Virus record (IMG/VR): IMGVR_UViG_3300006922_000037
Location: 1 to 49,789 of that record
Source: a virus
Strand: one strand, 5' to 3'
DNA length: 49,789 nt
Below are positions 30,148 to 39,711 of the stretch, in pieces. The notes beneath the pieces were generated by a model. The model worked only from the letters and a program-made list of their open reading frames with translations. It ran no database searches and was not told the DNA's origin. Made by a program: the position numbers and the translations under genes. Every line of letters starts with the position of its first letter. Position 1 is the first letter of the stretch.

Positions 30148-32042
30148 TGATAAATCCGTTGTTATTTGATTTTAGTAGAGATCTACAAGATGCAAGTAGA
30201 TATAGGCTTTCATTAAAAAATAGCTCTAGAGGTTCTGATTTACAGAAGTTAGAATCCTTTTTATTACCAAAGTTAAATAACTTTAATAATTTAGTTTTTA
30301 AAAAATCTAATTATAATGAAGCTTTAAATGTAAGAACTTTTAACTTTGATTTTAAAAATTATATGTTTTATTTTTTTTATTCTTCAAGATCTTTAAAAAG
30401 AATAAATAATCAAGTTGATTTTTTTAATACTAAAACAATTGAATACTTAAAAGTTTTAAATAAAGACATTAAAAATTTAAATTCTTTAATAAAAGCTACA
30501 AATATAAAATTAAATTCTAAATATAATAAAGTAAAAGTTTATTCTATTTTTAAAGAAAAAGATTTCTTAGAAGTTTACGATTTATTTGACGACAAAAGAA
30601 AACTTTCATTTAAAGATTCAATGCAATCAGATTATAAGTCTGATTGCATATCAGCACCAATTAGATTAACAAAAGACTTAAATATAGTTTGTATAGAAGT
30701 CTGTGAAGAAGAATCATACGGTTCTGACAACTTAACTCAACTAGATGTAACTAAAGATACTTCGTTCTTATATAGAAATGAAAAAGTATTTAATTATATT
30801 GTAGGTAAACATATGTTTAACGAAACAGGCCAAATCAAAAAAGATCGGCCTGTATCATTGTCACTGATAATACATTTTAGTGGTTATCAAGAATTGAATA
30901 ACATATTCATTGAAAGCTCATCGGGCCTACCTATTCGTTTTGACATTGCTAATCTTTTCTACAACAATGAAGAAAACCAATGGGTGAATGTAAAGGATGT
31001 ATCTGAATCAGATAACTACAACAGAAAAAACATTTACTTCAATAGAATTCGCAGTAACAAAATAAAGATAAAGTTATTTCAAGAAAAGTATTACGATAGT
31101 GCTTCTTTAGTAGATGAAGATATTGAAACGCATACAGAAAATATCTTGTTGCAAAAATCATTTTTAAATTACAATCCTGTAATAAAAGAGAAACAAATAA
31201 ATAAAGTATATGATCTTTCTATACTTAAATTAGAAATAAAAAGAAAAGTGTATAAAGGATACGGTTTCTATAGAGAAGCACTGCCTTTATTTATTAACCA
31301 ACCTTTAAGCTTTACTATAGATCAAGACTACTTATATGAAGATGAAGAGTGTTTTGTAGAAAAAGAATGCCATATTGTCCTATATGGTGAGAAAGATTTC
31401 AAAGCATATAAAAAGAAAAACAAAAACTTTACTAAAACACCACGTATAAATCTCATAGTGCCTGTATCGAACAATGCTTCTCTCGAAAGAGAAGCATTAA
31501 CTTTTATAGACAAAAAATGCAATTTAAAACTGTTTCCTTTGATAAGTAAAACTAATCTAAAACTAAAAGATTGTATCTCTTTATATAAGAATGAAACAAA
31601 ACTTACTATTGGCAATGATTACTCTATATCTTTTAATGATGGAGCGACTTATATAGAAGATGGCAGCACATTAGTTAAGACTATAGAAGATAGCTTAAGT
31701 TTTAAATTAGCAGGTGAAATTCAAATATTAATGAAAGCAGAACCTTCAAACAATGCTATTTATAAAGCAGAATACTTACTAGAAAATATATTCTTTTTAA
31801 ATTATGAAAGAACAATATCTTATATAAATAATGAGATTGTCTTTGATAAGAAGTTAAATAACAGTGTCGGCTTTTTAAGACCTAGATTTATCTTTAGAAA
31901 CTTATCTAAGAATAACGAAAGCAGTTTAATAAAAGAATATAGAATTTTAGTTGAAGAATTAGAAGAAAATGTAAAAGAATACATAGAATATGAAGACTTT
32001 GTAGAAGTAGAAACTAGAGGTAGTTCTAATGTCATTCAATAG
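30147..32042 (+). CDS. Tail protein with F5/8-type-C-like domain, paralogue 1 of 3 (631 aa)
   Basis: The N-terminal 120 residues are helical and probably coiled coil (SLKRINNQVDFFNTKTIEYL...NKDIKNLNSLIKATN). A middle beta-sandwich (residues about 215-330) resembles discoidin / F5/8 type C folds: VSLSLIIHFSGYQELNNIFIES, then strands ending in IRSNKIKIKLFQE. The next two genes share this helix-plus-sandwich order, so I regard the three as diverged paralogues. Discoidin-like folds commonly bind sugars, so a receptor-binding or fibre-branch role is plausible but unproven. The Shine-Dalgarno is AGAGG 6 nt before the ATG. The gene ends in TAG, within the first codons of the next gene. Confidence 0.55.
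   Translation: MINPLLFDFSRDLQDASRYRLSLKNSSRGSDLQKLESFLLPKLNNFNNLVFKKSNYNEALNVRTFNFDFKNYMFYFFYSSRSLKRINNQVDFFNTKTIEYLKVLNKDIKNLNSLIKATNIKLNSKYNKVKVYSIFKEKDFLEVYDLFDDKRKLSFKDSMQSDYKSDCISAPIRLTKDLNIVCIEVCEEESYGSDNLTQLDVTKDTSFLYRNEKVFNYIVGKHMFNETGQIKKDRPVSLSLIIHFSGYQELNNIFIESSSGLPIRFDIANLFYNNEENQWVNVKDVSESDNYNRKNIYFNRIRSNKIKIKLFQEKYYDSASLVDEDIETHTENILLQKSFLNYNPVIKEKQINKVYDLSILKLEIKRKVYKGYGFYREALPLFINQPLSFTIDQDYLYEDEECFVEKECHIVLYGEKDFKAYKKKNKNFTKTPRINLIVPVSNNASLEREALTFIDKKCNLKLFPLISKTNLKLKDCISLYKNETKLTIGNDYSISFNDGATYIEDGSTLVKTIEDSLSFKLAGEIQILMKAEPSNNAIYKAEYLLENIFFLNYERTISYINNEIVFDKKLNNSVGFLRPRFIFRNLSKNNESSLIKEYRILVEELEENVKEYIEYEDFVEVETRGSSNVIQ
30621..30649. repeat. 11-bp inverted repeat in coding sequence
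   Basis: ATGCAATCAGA (30621-30631) pairs with TCTGATTGCAT (30639-30649) around a 7-nt loop. The same gene has another 11-bp stem (31473-31498) with the tetraloop CGAA. Confidence 0.7.
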
Positions 32043-34923
32043 TGTTTTAAAAAAAAGTCATAAAGTTGAATTTGATCTACTAAAAGAATTTCTTGAAAGA
32101 AAGAAAGCTAACATTAGTCTTTATACTTCTAAAGAAGAATTACTAAATCAACATAGTCAGTTTAGTAGTTTTAAAGATTATAAAGAGTTATTAGAAAGCA
32201 AGATTAGTTATCCTAACGCATTTAAACAATTAGACTTAAGTAATCAAAATATAATTAAAGAATATTTTGATTTAAAGATGTTTGAGTTGCAATACAGGAC
32301 TGAAGATCTAACTAATTCAATCGTAGACTATAGCCAACAAGTAGAATTTAAAAAGTTAAGTATACAATCTAAACTAAATGAACTTAAACAAAAGTTAGAA
32401 TCACTATTGAGCTTTGACGTAGAAAAGAAGTTTTCAATTAAAGAAAACTTCTTTAACATGTATAATCTTTCATTTCAAAGAAATATGAAGACAGCTTTAT
32501 CTGTAGATACTGTTGCTAAAGTTCTTACATTACCTATAAAAGAAACACATAATGTAGGGATTAAAAAAATATACATATCTAAACAGTCAAAAGGTATTCC
32601 TGGTAACTATAATACAGGAACTAATAAACTTGTATATAACATTATAAATAAAAATATTGCATCAGGATTTGAGTTTTTTAAAGTAGGTAAAGGTCCTGTA
32701 AAGTTAGTATTGATTATGGAATTTGATTCTGAACAAATAATAAATGAGTTTCAAATAAGCCGCACTAATAATTTTATTAGTACTAACTTTAAAATAAACA
32801 ATATGTCTTTTGAATCCTCTACAAATGGTATTGTAAATCTAAAAAATGTAATTGATACAAATCATCAAAGCCTAAACTTTGATGATTATTTAACTGAAGA
32901 TACTTTAGTTGTAAAACATTTACCTGTTTATGCTGAGAGAGTTACTTTAGAACTAGAAAGCAATGAATTTAAACTAGTAGATGATATAAAAATCTTTTCT
33001 ATATATTTACGTGAGCTAAAATTTTTGCGTAACACTTATCAAATAGAAGGTGAAATATCTAGTACTAAAATAAATACCCAGCCTAACTTATTCTTACTAA
33101 ATGCTAATGTAAATCAATATCCAAAAGAAAATTCTGCATATGAAACAGAGTTTAAGCTTTCAGAAAATAACGGTGCTGAATTTGAAAAGTTAAACTTTAT
33201 AAAAGACAAGAGCGAAACAAAGATTCTTAATGGTGAAAGCAAAGAATTAGTATATAAAATTAATCTAAAAAAAGATGAAGATAAATTTAGAAAACTTAAT
33301 TCTTATTCAAATGAAGAGTTCTTTGTATCTATTGATACTATCCTAAATACATTTACTAAAGATGTATCTCCTATTAGCTATAACTTTGATCAAAAGCAGA
33401 TAGATAATAGTCTTAAAGTTTTTCAACCTAACTTAGCTAACCGTTCCTTTGATAGTGAAAAGCTATCTTTCATAAAAGAAATAAACAATAACGGAGTAAG
33501 TTCATTTAGATTGCCAATAAATCTAAATGAATTCAATATTGATTACAATGATCTGATATTAGATGTTAATGAAGAAACTTGGAGTAGAGTTCAATCATTA
33601 ACTGAGTTGGAATTTAGTGAAGAAGAAACTAATTATAATAAATATTTTTTAGATATTGATGGTCATACAATTGTTATAAATAATACTTTGAATAGAAATT
33701 TAGTAATAAGTTATGCTTTGAAACCTATAGTACCTACTTTAATTAAAAAACCAGAAGGTTATTACGTACGTATTAACGAAATATTTGATTATGATAAAAA
33801 GAACATTAAATTAAAATCAATTGTATTCGAATCAGATAAAGTAGAGTACATACTTAAGTTAGGTAATAAAAGGCATTTTTTAAAACACAATTACATTGAT
33901 GTTAATAGTTTAAAAATCAAAACACTAGTAAATAATAGTTGGGTAGAATTAACTAGTGACCAATTCATAATAAACAATACTTATGGTATTCTTTATTATG
34001 AGGCAACTAATGAAACTAGAATCAGTTATAGATACTATAATATAGAAGAAATAGATAAAAATGATTTTGAAGTATGGTCTCAAGACAACAGGATTAAAGG
34101 TATTTATATAAAACCTGATAGTATAACATTTAAAGAGATAACAGAATCTATAGATAATCAAAATACAAATTACTATTTGTTTGATGGCAGTTACTCAGAT
34201 ACTAGAAACACTGTTGCATATGACAATAGAGACAATACATTTTTACTATCAAATACAAATATAGTAGAAGGTAGTGTTTATCTAGATAAAAATTTTTTTG
34301 GTGAAAGCGTAGATTTTGAAGAAATAGATTTTATTGACGGGTATAGTGAATTTTTAGGTTTAGAAAAAATAGAAAAAGATTATATACCTAGTTTACAAGT
34401 GAGTAATGAAAATACCATTAAATTTACTATAAGAGAAATACCGTATAGAGAGAATCAATTAAATGTAGAAGTTTATGATATACTTGGAGATGAAATAAGT
34501 ACTTCGTCAATTGGTATAGAAGATAGAGTTGTTACAATTACGTTTGCTGAAAATTTAAGATCTAAAACTTTAAACAATTACTATGTATCTTATTGGTATC
34601 AGAACAAAAAAACTAAAAACACAAAACGGTTTAGTGTAGACTATAGCGAAGGTATTCTGTATACCTCTGAGGATATACAGAATATTCAAAATAAAAACAT
34701 AACCTACAATGTAGGAAGATTAGGTTTAGAATATAGTTTAATGAAAGAAGTAGAAGATCTTATTGTAAATAAACGCAGCATTGATGTTTATACAGAAGGT
34801 TTATCTTCTATAAATAATTCTATTAAATTTATTTGGTTTAAAAATAAAGACAACCTCAATCTAAGTGGATTAGAAAATTTCTTTTCTCCTTTAATTTATT
34901 CTATTGATATAGGAATGAAATAA
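32029..34923 (+). CDS. Tail protein with F5/8-type-C-like domain, paralogue 2 of 3 (964 aa)
   Basis: It overlaps the previous gene by 14 nt, with AGAGG upstream of its ATG. The N-terminal 140 residues are strongly helical and charged. A beta-sandwich follows (residues about 215-330: PVKLVLIMEFDSEQIINEF..., KIFSIYLRELKFL), aligned in order and spacing with the neighbouring paralogues. The C-terminal 600 residues are additional beta domains, including VFESDKVEYILKL and an ISYRYYNIEE strand, making it the longest of the three. I see no catalytic motif. It is probably part of a branched fibre or baseplate periphery. Confidence 0.52.
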   Translation: MSFNSVLKKSHKVEFDLLKEFLERKKANISLYTSKEELLNQHSQFSSFKDYKELLESKISYPNAFKQLDLSNQNIIKEYFDLKMFELQYRTEDLTNSIVDYSQQVEFKKLSIQSKLNELKQKLESLLSFDVEKKFSIKENFFNMYNLSFQRNMKTALSVDTVAKVLTLPIKETHNVGIKKIYISKQSKGIPGNYNTGTNKLVYNIINKNIASGFEFFKVGKGPVKLVLIMEFDSEQIINEFQISRTNNFISTNFKINNMSFESSTNGIVNLKNVIDTNHQSLNFDDYLTEDTLVVKHLPVYAERVTLELESNEFKLVDDIKIFSIYLRELKFLRNTYQIEGEISSTKINTQPNLFLLNANVNQYPKENSAYETEFKLSENNGAEFEKLNFIKDKSETKILNGESKELVYKINLKKDEDKFRKLNSYSNEEFFVSIDTILNTFTKDVSPISYNFDQKQIDNSLKVFQPNLANRSFDSEKLSFIKEINNNGVSSFRLPINLNEFNIDYNDLILDVNEETWSRVQSLTELEFSEEETNYNKYFLDIDGHTIVINNTLNRNLVISYALKPIVPTLIKKPEGYYVRINEIFDYDKKNIKLKSIVFESDKVEYILKLGNKRHFLKHNYIDVNSLKIKTLVNNSWVELTSDQFIINNTYGILYYEATNETRISYRYYNIEEIDKNDFEVWSQDNRIKGIYIKPDSITFKEITESIDNQNTNYYLFDGSYSDTRNTVAYDNRDNTFLLSNTNIVEGSVYLDKNFFGESVDFEEIDFIDGYSEFLGLEKIEKDYIPSLQVSNENTIKFTIREIPYRENQLNVEVYDILGDEISTSSIGIEDRVVTITFAENLRSKTLNNYYVSYWYQNKKTKNTKRFSVDYSEGILYTSEDIQNIQNKNITYNVGRLGLEYSLMKEVEDLIVNKRSIDVYTEGLSSINNSIKFIWFKNKDNLNLSGLENFFSPLIYSIDIGMK
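32424..32454. repeat. 12-bp perfect inverted repeat in coding sequence
   Basis: AAAGAAGTTTTC (32424-32435) pairs with GAAAACTTCTTT (32443-32454) around AATTAAA. It lies in the helical N-terminal part of the 964-aa gene. Confidence 0.8.
34653..34684. repeat. Long nested stem-loop in coding sequence
   Basis: TATTCTGTATA (34653-34663) pairs with TATACAGAATA (34674-34684). Inside, CCT pairs with AGG, so only a three-base loop and one bulged A remain. Two G-T wobbles could extend the outer stem. It lies in the 964-aa gene. Confidence 0.75.
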
Positions 34924-34924
34924 A

Positions 34925-36961
34925 ATGATAAAGATGCATGAAGGCTCTATTAAAGAAAAGTTAATAAAAGAATTCATATCTTTATATGATAGGGCACCTA
35001 CTCAACAAGAAATTAAAGCTTTATATAATAACTATAATGTTGAAAAACCAAATGCTTTAATGACTGGTATACTTAGTGGAAGTAAACAAAAGTTTCAATT
35101 AACTGGTGATTCATCTTCTGCATCTGTTTTTAATAACCTATTAGATAATATGGAGTTGGATTTTAAATCACTGCTATCTAATGTAAGCAATCAAAAGAAT
35201 ATTGTTGAAAATAACTTTAGAAGTCATTTTCAAAAGCTAGATAGATTACTAAAAGAAATAAAAAAAAATGAAAGAAATATAAATAAGAATCTATTGTTAT
35301 ATTCTAAAGATGATATTTTTACTTATGGGATAGTAGAAAACTTTGATGACTATAGTAAAGTGAACTTTGATAATAGCAATATAGATTTCTTTAATGGTAA
35401 AGCGACATTAGGTTTTTCATCTTTTTCTGCAAAAGAAAAAGGCATACTAAACATATCTTATGATGTAAGATCTAGAAGTAAATCTTTAGTAGGCAATAGA
35501 GAAATTAACAAAATTAGTGATTGTCTATATGAAGACGGGTCTTTTTTTAAAGTAATAAGTTATTCTACTGTAGAAAGTGATGTTATTGACTTTATAATTG
35601 ATTTAAATTTCAATGATGAAGAAAATAAATTTATTAACACACTTAAAATAACTACAGGTGCAATAGAAAGAAACTCTAAGCTTTCATATAAGTGTTTATA
35701 TACTCAAGATAACAACTCATATACAGAGATATTTGATAGTGGTTTAAGAGTCGAAGAAAACGAAATGTTTATTGAGATAAACAAACCTAATGTAAAAAGA
35801 GTGAAGATTGTAATGACTAAGCATTTTGCAGACTATAGAGATGCAGATACTTATGCTTATGCATTTGCATTAGATTATGTAGGGATGATTGAAAGAGAAT
35901 TCAAAATAGATGAAGAATCAGTTCTTTACTTAGGGCCATATGAAATAAAAGATGAAAATGATGAAGCTATTAACTTTTCTATGGCTACTTTGAAAGGGGG
36001 CACATGTTGTATTGTGCCAGATAAAAGTTCAGTAAACTTTTATCTTAGCAAAGATAATGTTAATTGGAGTTATTGTAATTTTGATGGTACAGGTAGAGAA
36101 GTAGTTCAATTTAATAACTTTACATCTAGTGAATCAGATGAAAATTTATTTGATATAGTAGATCCAGATGCTGATAATTATTATATAGCAAACAATATTG
36201 ACGGTTTAAATATAAATTTAAATGATAATGAATATCTTTTAAATGTATTTATAAGTAATGAAAATAAAGATAAGTTTATAAAAAACTCTTTAAAAATAAA
36301 ACGCAATATTTTAAATAAATTTAGCAATCAATCTTTATATAACTCAGGAACTGGTTGGTATTATGATCATCAAGGTTTTTATAATACTATATTTGAAATA
36401 CAGCAACCTGAAGGACGTTACTTTAACTTTGGAAACAACAGCTGCTTTATAAATGATAAGCAAGTTAATGGAAAAGTATTTATCCCCCAAGGAGCACATA
36501 CTTTTAAAACTAATTCTGAAAATTACAAAAAGATTGATGTTGATAATGAATTAGATATCAACAATGCAAAACAATTAAAGCTATTAGATAAACTATATCC
36601 ATACAATCATAAGTACATTATAGAAGGCTTTAAATATAACCCTAATTTTTTAGGCAGAAAAGTATATAGTGGTGCAGATGAAGTATATTCTTTTGATTTA
36701 AAAGAAGTATCTAATCAAAGGTTTATCTTATCTGATAATTTAAATATTTTTACAATTGTTGAAAATGATAATGGGATTTACTTTAAAATAAATTCTCAAC
36801 AAAATAGTAGCGAAATTAAACTAGAAAGTTTTAGAATAAATTGTAAAAAAAGAAATAATGATGTTAATGAAAGTAATCTTTTATATATTAAAGCTGTATT
36901 AAAAAGCTCAGATATAAAAGTTACTCCTAAAATAGATCAGATACAAGTAAGAGTGATATAG
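34925..36961 (+). CDS. Tail protein with F5/8-type-C-like domain, paralogue 3 of 3 (678 aa)
   Basis: The N-terminus starts MIKMHEGSIKEKLIKEF; an in-frame ATG three codons later (34934) is an equally possible start, as neither has a strong ribosome binding site. Residues 1-120 are helical. The beta-sandwich (about 215-325: VIDFIIDLNFNDEENKFINTL..., RVKIVMTKHFADY) parallels the two preceding proteins, and the C-terminal half is further beta domains. A Gly/Cys-rich turn (LKGGTCCIVPDKSS) marks the boundary. It ends in TAG 2 nt before the next ATG. I infer a fibre or baseplate periphery role. Confidence 0.52.
   Translation: MIKMHEGSIKEKLIKEFISLYDRAPTQQEIKALYNNYNVEKPNALMTGILSGSKQKFQLTGDSSSASVFNNLLDNMELDFKSLLSNVSNQKNIVENNFRSHFQKLDRLLKEIKKNERNINKNLLLYSKDDIFTYGIVENFDDYSKVNFDNSNIDFFNGKATLGFSSFSAKEKGILNISYDVRSRSKSLVGNREINKISDCLYEDGSFFKVISYSTVESDVIDFIIDLNFNDEENKFINTLKITTGAIERNSKLSYKCLYTQDNNSYTEIFDSGLRVEENEMFIEINKPNVKRVKIVMTKHFADYRDADTYAYAFALDYVGMIEREFKIDEESVLYLGPYEIKDENDEAINFSMATLKGGTCCIVPDKSSVNFYLSKDNVNWSYCNFDGTGREVVQFNNFTSSESDENLFDIVDPDADNYYIANNIDGLNINLNDNEYLLNVFISNENKDKFIKNSLKIKRNILNKFSNQSLYNSGTGWYYDHQGFYNTIFEIQQPEGRYFNFGNNSCFINDKQVNGKVFIPQGAHTFKTNSENYKKIDVDNELDINNAKQLKLLDKLYPYNHKYIIEGFKYNPNFLGRKVYSGADEVYSFDLKEVSNQRFILSDNLNIFTIVENDNGIYFKINSQQNSSEIKLESFRINCKKRNNDVNESNLLYIKAVLKSSDIKVTPKIDQIQVRVI
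36019..36045. repeat. 11-bp inverted repeat in coding sequence
   Basis: AGATAAAAGTT (36019-36029) pairs with AACTTTTATCT (36035-36045) around CAGTA. A smaller GGCACA/TGTGCC pair lies just upstream. Confidence 0.7.
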
Positions 36962-36963
36962 AT

Positions 36964-39711
36964 ATGGCTGTAAATTATTTAAACAATCTAAATAAAATAG
37001 TTAAAATAAATTCTGCAACTGTCACTAATGCGTCTAATAAAGACGCATTAGTGATTACGTCTAGAAGAAACAGAGACGATTTAAATAATATATCTAGTTA
37101 TATTAACTCTATTGTCTATCCTGCATTTACTATGCTTTGTTCAAAACCTAGATATCCGTACGATGTATTAGAATCTGGTTTGTCTGGTATGACTATTGTT
37201 ACTTATCCAGAAGAACAAGGTAATAATAAGTTTAATACTGAATTATTTTGGAAGCCAGGTGTTAATAACTCTGACGGGAGACCTTGTACTATAAAAGAGT
37301 CTTTCGATTACATTATGGCTAATATGGTAGAGAAAGTTGTAGAGATTAGCCAAGCTACTGTTGATCTTAATGATTTATGGGATGCTATAAGGTGTAACAC
37401 TTTAAATAACAGCAAAGTAGCTAAAGATGCTTTTGGAACTAAATATAATTTAAATTGCAGTGACGACCCATCATTAGAATGGCCCTTAGCTAGACATCTT
37501 TATGAAATATTCAATCAAGTCATATCTGGTCATACTCAAGACTCTAAAGTGAATTTAGCTTTAGATCCTGGTACAGGTGAAGATAATTATCCTACTTTAA
37601 GTGTAACCGCTAATGTAGAGCCAGCTACAACAGAAGTAGCTGGCGTAGTAGAAATTGCTACTCCAACAGAGATTGGAGCTTTAGCTCAAAAAGCTAATTC
37701 AACTACTGGTAACCATCAATTAGTTCTTACACCACATAACCTTCATAAATCGCTCGACATTGACGGTTCTGGCTTTACGAATAGGAGAGATAACCTATTG
37801 CGTGAAAAAGTCAAAGAAGTGGCCTTAGAGAAGATAAATGAATCGTCTATAACTCAACTTGCTGATGTTAATACATATAACAATATAAAAGATGGTTATG
37901 TACTTGTATATGACAGTACAGCAGTAGACGATACAAGTGCAGCAGATCAAGATGATCCTGTTATTGGTAGTTGGGTACCAAGACCCTTGAATCAAGGGGA
38001 TTTAGAAGGTAGCATTGAAGCTACTTCTAAATTAGGTATAGTAGGTAGTAACAGCACTATAGATGATATGTATTCTTATCATAGTCAAATACCCAATGAT
38101 GATAAAGCTACTAACATTAATTTAATTTGGTCTAAGTTGTTTAATCAATGGACTAAAAGAGGACCTGAATTTACACAAGGTCTTAACAGTAGATATCGTA
38201 ACTTAAGTAATAGAAAAATTTATACTAAAACTCAATTGCAACAAGATCCAACTTTAAGCACACCAGCTACTTATTATAAAAATATACCATATGTTTTTAA
38301 AGCAGCACCTTATAGTAAACTTATGCGTGTTAATTCACCTATGAGTATAAACTATATTAAAAGTAGTTTTGTTAAGTTCAATACAAACATTGCATTTCTG
38401 AATGAAGACTTAGAATTGTTTGAAGATTTAAATGTTTACTTTTCTCAGAACTCTTGTAGTAAGTTTACAAAAAATCTTAATAACGAACATGGTGTTATAT
38501 CTAGCGGCATGGCAGGAAGTTATTATGCATTTAAGTATGATTATGTTTGTAATTATTTTGACGTTACAAAAGTTCTAGGTGTTTGTAGAAGTGATTTAGA
38601 TTTTAAAGCTGTTTTTTCAAACATAGTTGTTGATGATGGAATATCAAAGATTAACTATATTGATAACAACTTAATAGGCCTTACAGATTCATCAGTATTA
38701 AATGAATCTGTAAAACATTATAGTAAATCTCATTCATTAACATCTCAAGGTGAAGAAGTGTTATTAAACTATAATCTTGCAGATAAACAAGATTTTATAA
38801 AAAGACAATTTCTTTATCAATTCGGTAAATCTAATTCACAACCGATATCAACATTTAGAACATTTATAACTACTTACCAAGGAGCTAATAGCTTGCATGG
38901 AAGTTTATCTTTAACAGATATAAGTACATTGCAAAACAATGACAGTACTCCTGGTGTATCAAGTAATAATGTAACTATACAATCTGATGGTGTATCTAAA
39001 ATAATGATATTAGGCCCATACGAAATGGGAGATAATATATACATATGTCCTGAGTCTATATTAGATATAAGAAATATAGAAGGTAGCGTTGGTGTTGTTA
39101 TTAGTGAATCTTTTATGAATAAAACTTTATTAGAATTAATGATAGAATTCATAGTAGGACAAGAAAAAGATTTTTCTAAATATTCTTTAACAGGTCAAGA
39201 AGTGTTTGATTACTTTGCTGAAAATTTATCTAGTAACATTAATTACAATTATACAAATGTACAAAATCTCTGGAGTAAAACTCTTCAAGAGTTATTATTT
39301 GATAATGTAGATTTAGGTTTAAGTGCATTACAAAAAATTTCTTTTAAAGAAGAAGTAGGAACTATAGTAAATTCTCATGATTGGAGTTTAGGATTAATAG
39401 GGCGTAAAGATGAAATTGCATTTGGAATGAATGCTTTTTGTGAAAACCTATTAGAAATAAATAATAATAACACAAATACAAAATATGCAGCAGGTACAAA
39501 TCCTAGTTTAAATCAAAACTATTATGAAGATTTAATTGACTATTTATATTTTAGTATTGGTTTTAAAACAATAGATACTGCATTAAATGTATTTAACAAT
39601 ACAGCAAATACTTTACAACAATTAGCTGTAGCTTCGTCATATACTAAAAAGAATTTATTTTTACGTCGTTTAAGATCTTTAAATTTAGTTGATATACAAA
39701 TCTTGACATGA
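36964..39711 (+). CDS. Tail fibre protein with Phage_fiber_2-like repeat (915 aa)
   Basis: Residues 226-262 read AGVVEIATPTEIGAL...LVLTPHNLHKSL, a good match to the Phage_fiber_2 repeat of tail fibres, whose consensus is G-V-V-x-L-A-T-x-x-E followed by T-P-x-x-L. The preceding region contains LARHLYEIFNQVISGHTQDS. The C-terminal half is mixed and ends in helices. Fibres with this repeat usually carry the receptor-binding tip towards the C-terminus. It is the last large structural gene of the block, as fibres often are, and is followed directly by a glycosyltransferase whose ATG overlaps its TGA. It contains three of the longest inverted repeats in the window's second half. Confidence 0.7.
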   Translation: MAVNYLNNLNKIVKINSATVTNASNKDALVITSRRNRDDLNNISSYINSIVYPAFTMLCSKPRYPYDVLESGLSGMTIVTYPEEQGNNKFNTELFWKPGVNNSDGRPCTIKESFDYIMANMVEKVVEISQATVDLNDLWDAIRCNTLNNSKVAKDAFGTKYNLNCSDDPSLEWPLARHLYEIFNQVISGHTQDSKVNLALDPGTGEDNYPTLSVTANVEPATTEVAGVVEIATPTEIGALAQKANSTTGNHQLVLTPHNLHKSLDIDGSGFTNRRDNLLREKVKEVALEKINESSITQLADVNTYNNIKDGYVLVYDSTAVDDTSAADQDDPVIGSWVPRPLNQGDLEGSIEATSKLGIVGSNSTIDDMYSYHSQIPNDDKATNINLIWSKLFNQWTKRGPEFTQGLNSRYRNLSNRKIYTKTQLQQDPTLSTPATYYKNIPYVFKAAPYSKLMRVNSPMSINYIKSSFVKFNTNIAFLNEDLELFEDLNVYFSQNSCSKFTKNLNNEHGVISSGMAGSYYAFKYDYVCNYFDVTKVLGVCRSDLDFKAVFSNIVVDDGISKINYIDNNLIGLTDSSVLNESVKHYSKSHSLTSQGEEVLLNYNLADKQDFIKRQFLYQFGKSNSQPISTFRTFITTYQGANSLHGSLSLTDISTLQNNDSTPGVSSNNVTIQSDGVSKIMILGPYEMGDNIYICPESILDIRNIEGSVGVVISESFMNKTLLELMIEFIVGQEKDFSKYSLTGQEVFDYFAENLSSNINYNYTNVQNLWSKTLQELLFDNVDLGLSALQKISFKEEVGTIVNSHDWSLGLIGRKDEIAFGMNAFCENLLEINNNNTNTKYAAGTNPSLNQNYYEDLIDYLYFSIGFKTIDTALNVFNNTANTLQQLAVASSYTKKNLFLRRLRSLNLVDIQILT
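37022..37054. repeat. 14-bp perfect inverted repeat in coding sequence
   Basis: TCACTAATGCGTCT (37022-37035) pairs with AGACGCATTAGTGA (37041-37054) around AATAA. A G-T wobble could extend it. It is 58 nt into the fibre gene, close enough to its start to influence translation if the RNA folds. Confidence 0.85.
38681..38713. repeat. 12-bp perfect inverted repeat in coding sequence
   Basis: TTACAGATTCAT (38681-38692) pairs with ATGAATCTGTAA (38702-38713) around a 9-nt loop. It lies in the fibre gene. Confidence 0.8.

Noticed and set aside
36959-36961. Recoded TAG stop, as in some gut jumbo phages
   Set aside because: TAG ends several genes whose neighbours start right there (at 32042 and 36961, and on the minus strand at 44422 and 46556), so it acts as a normal stop.
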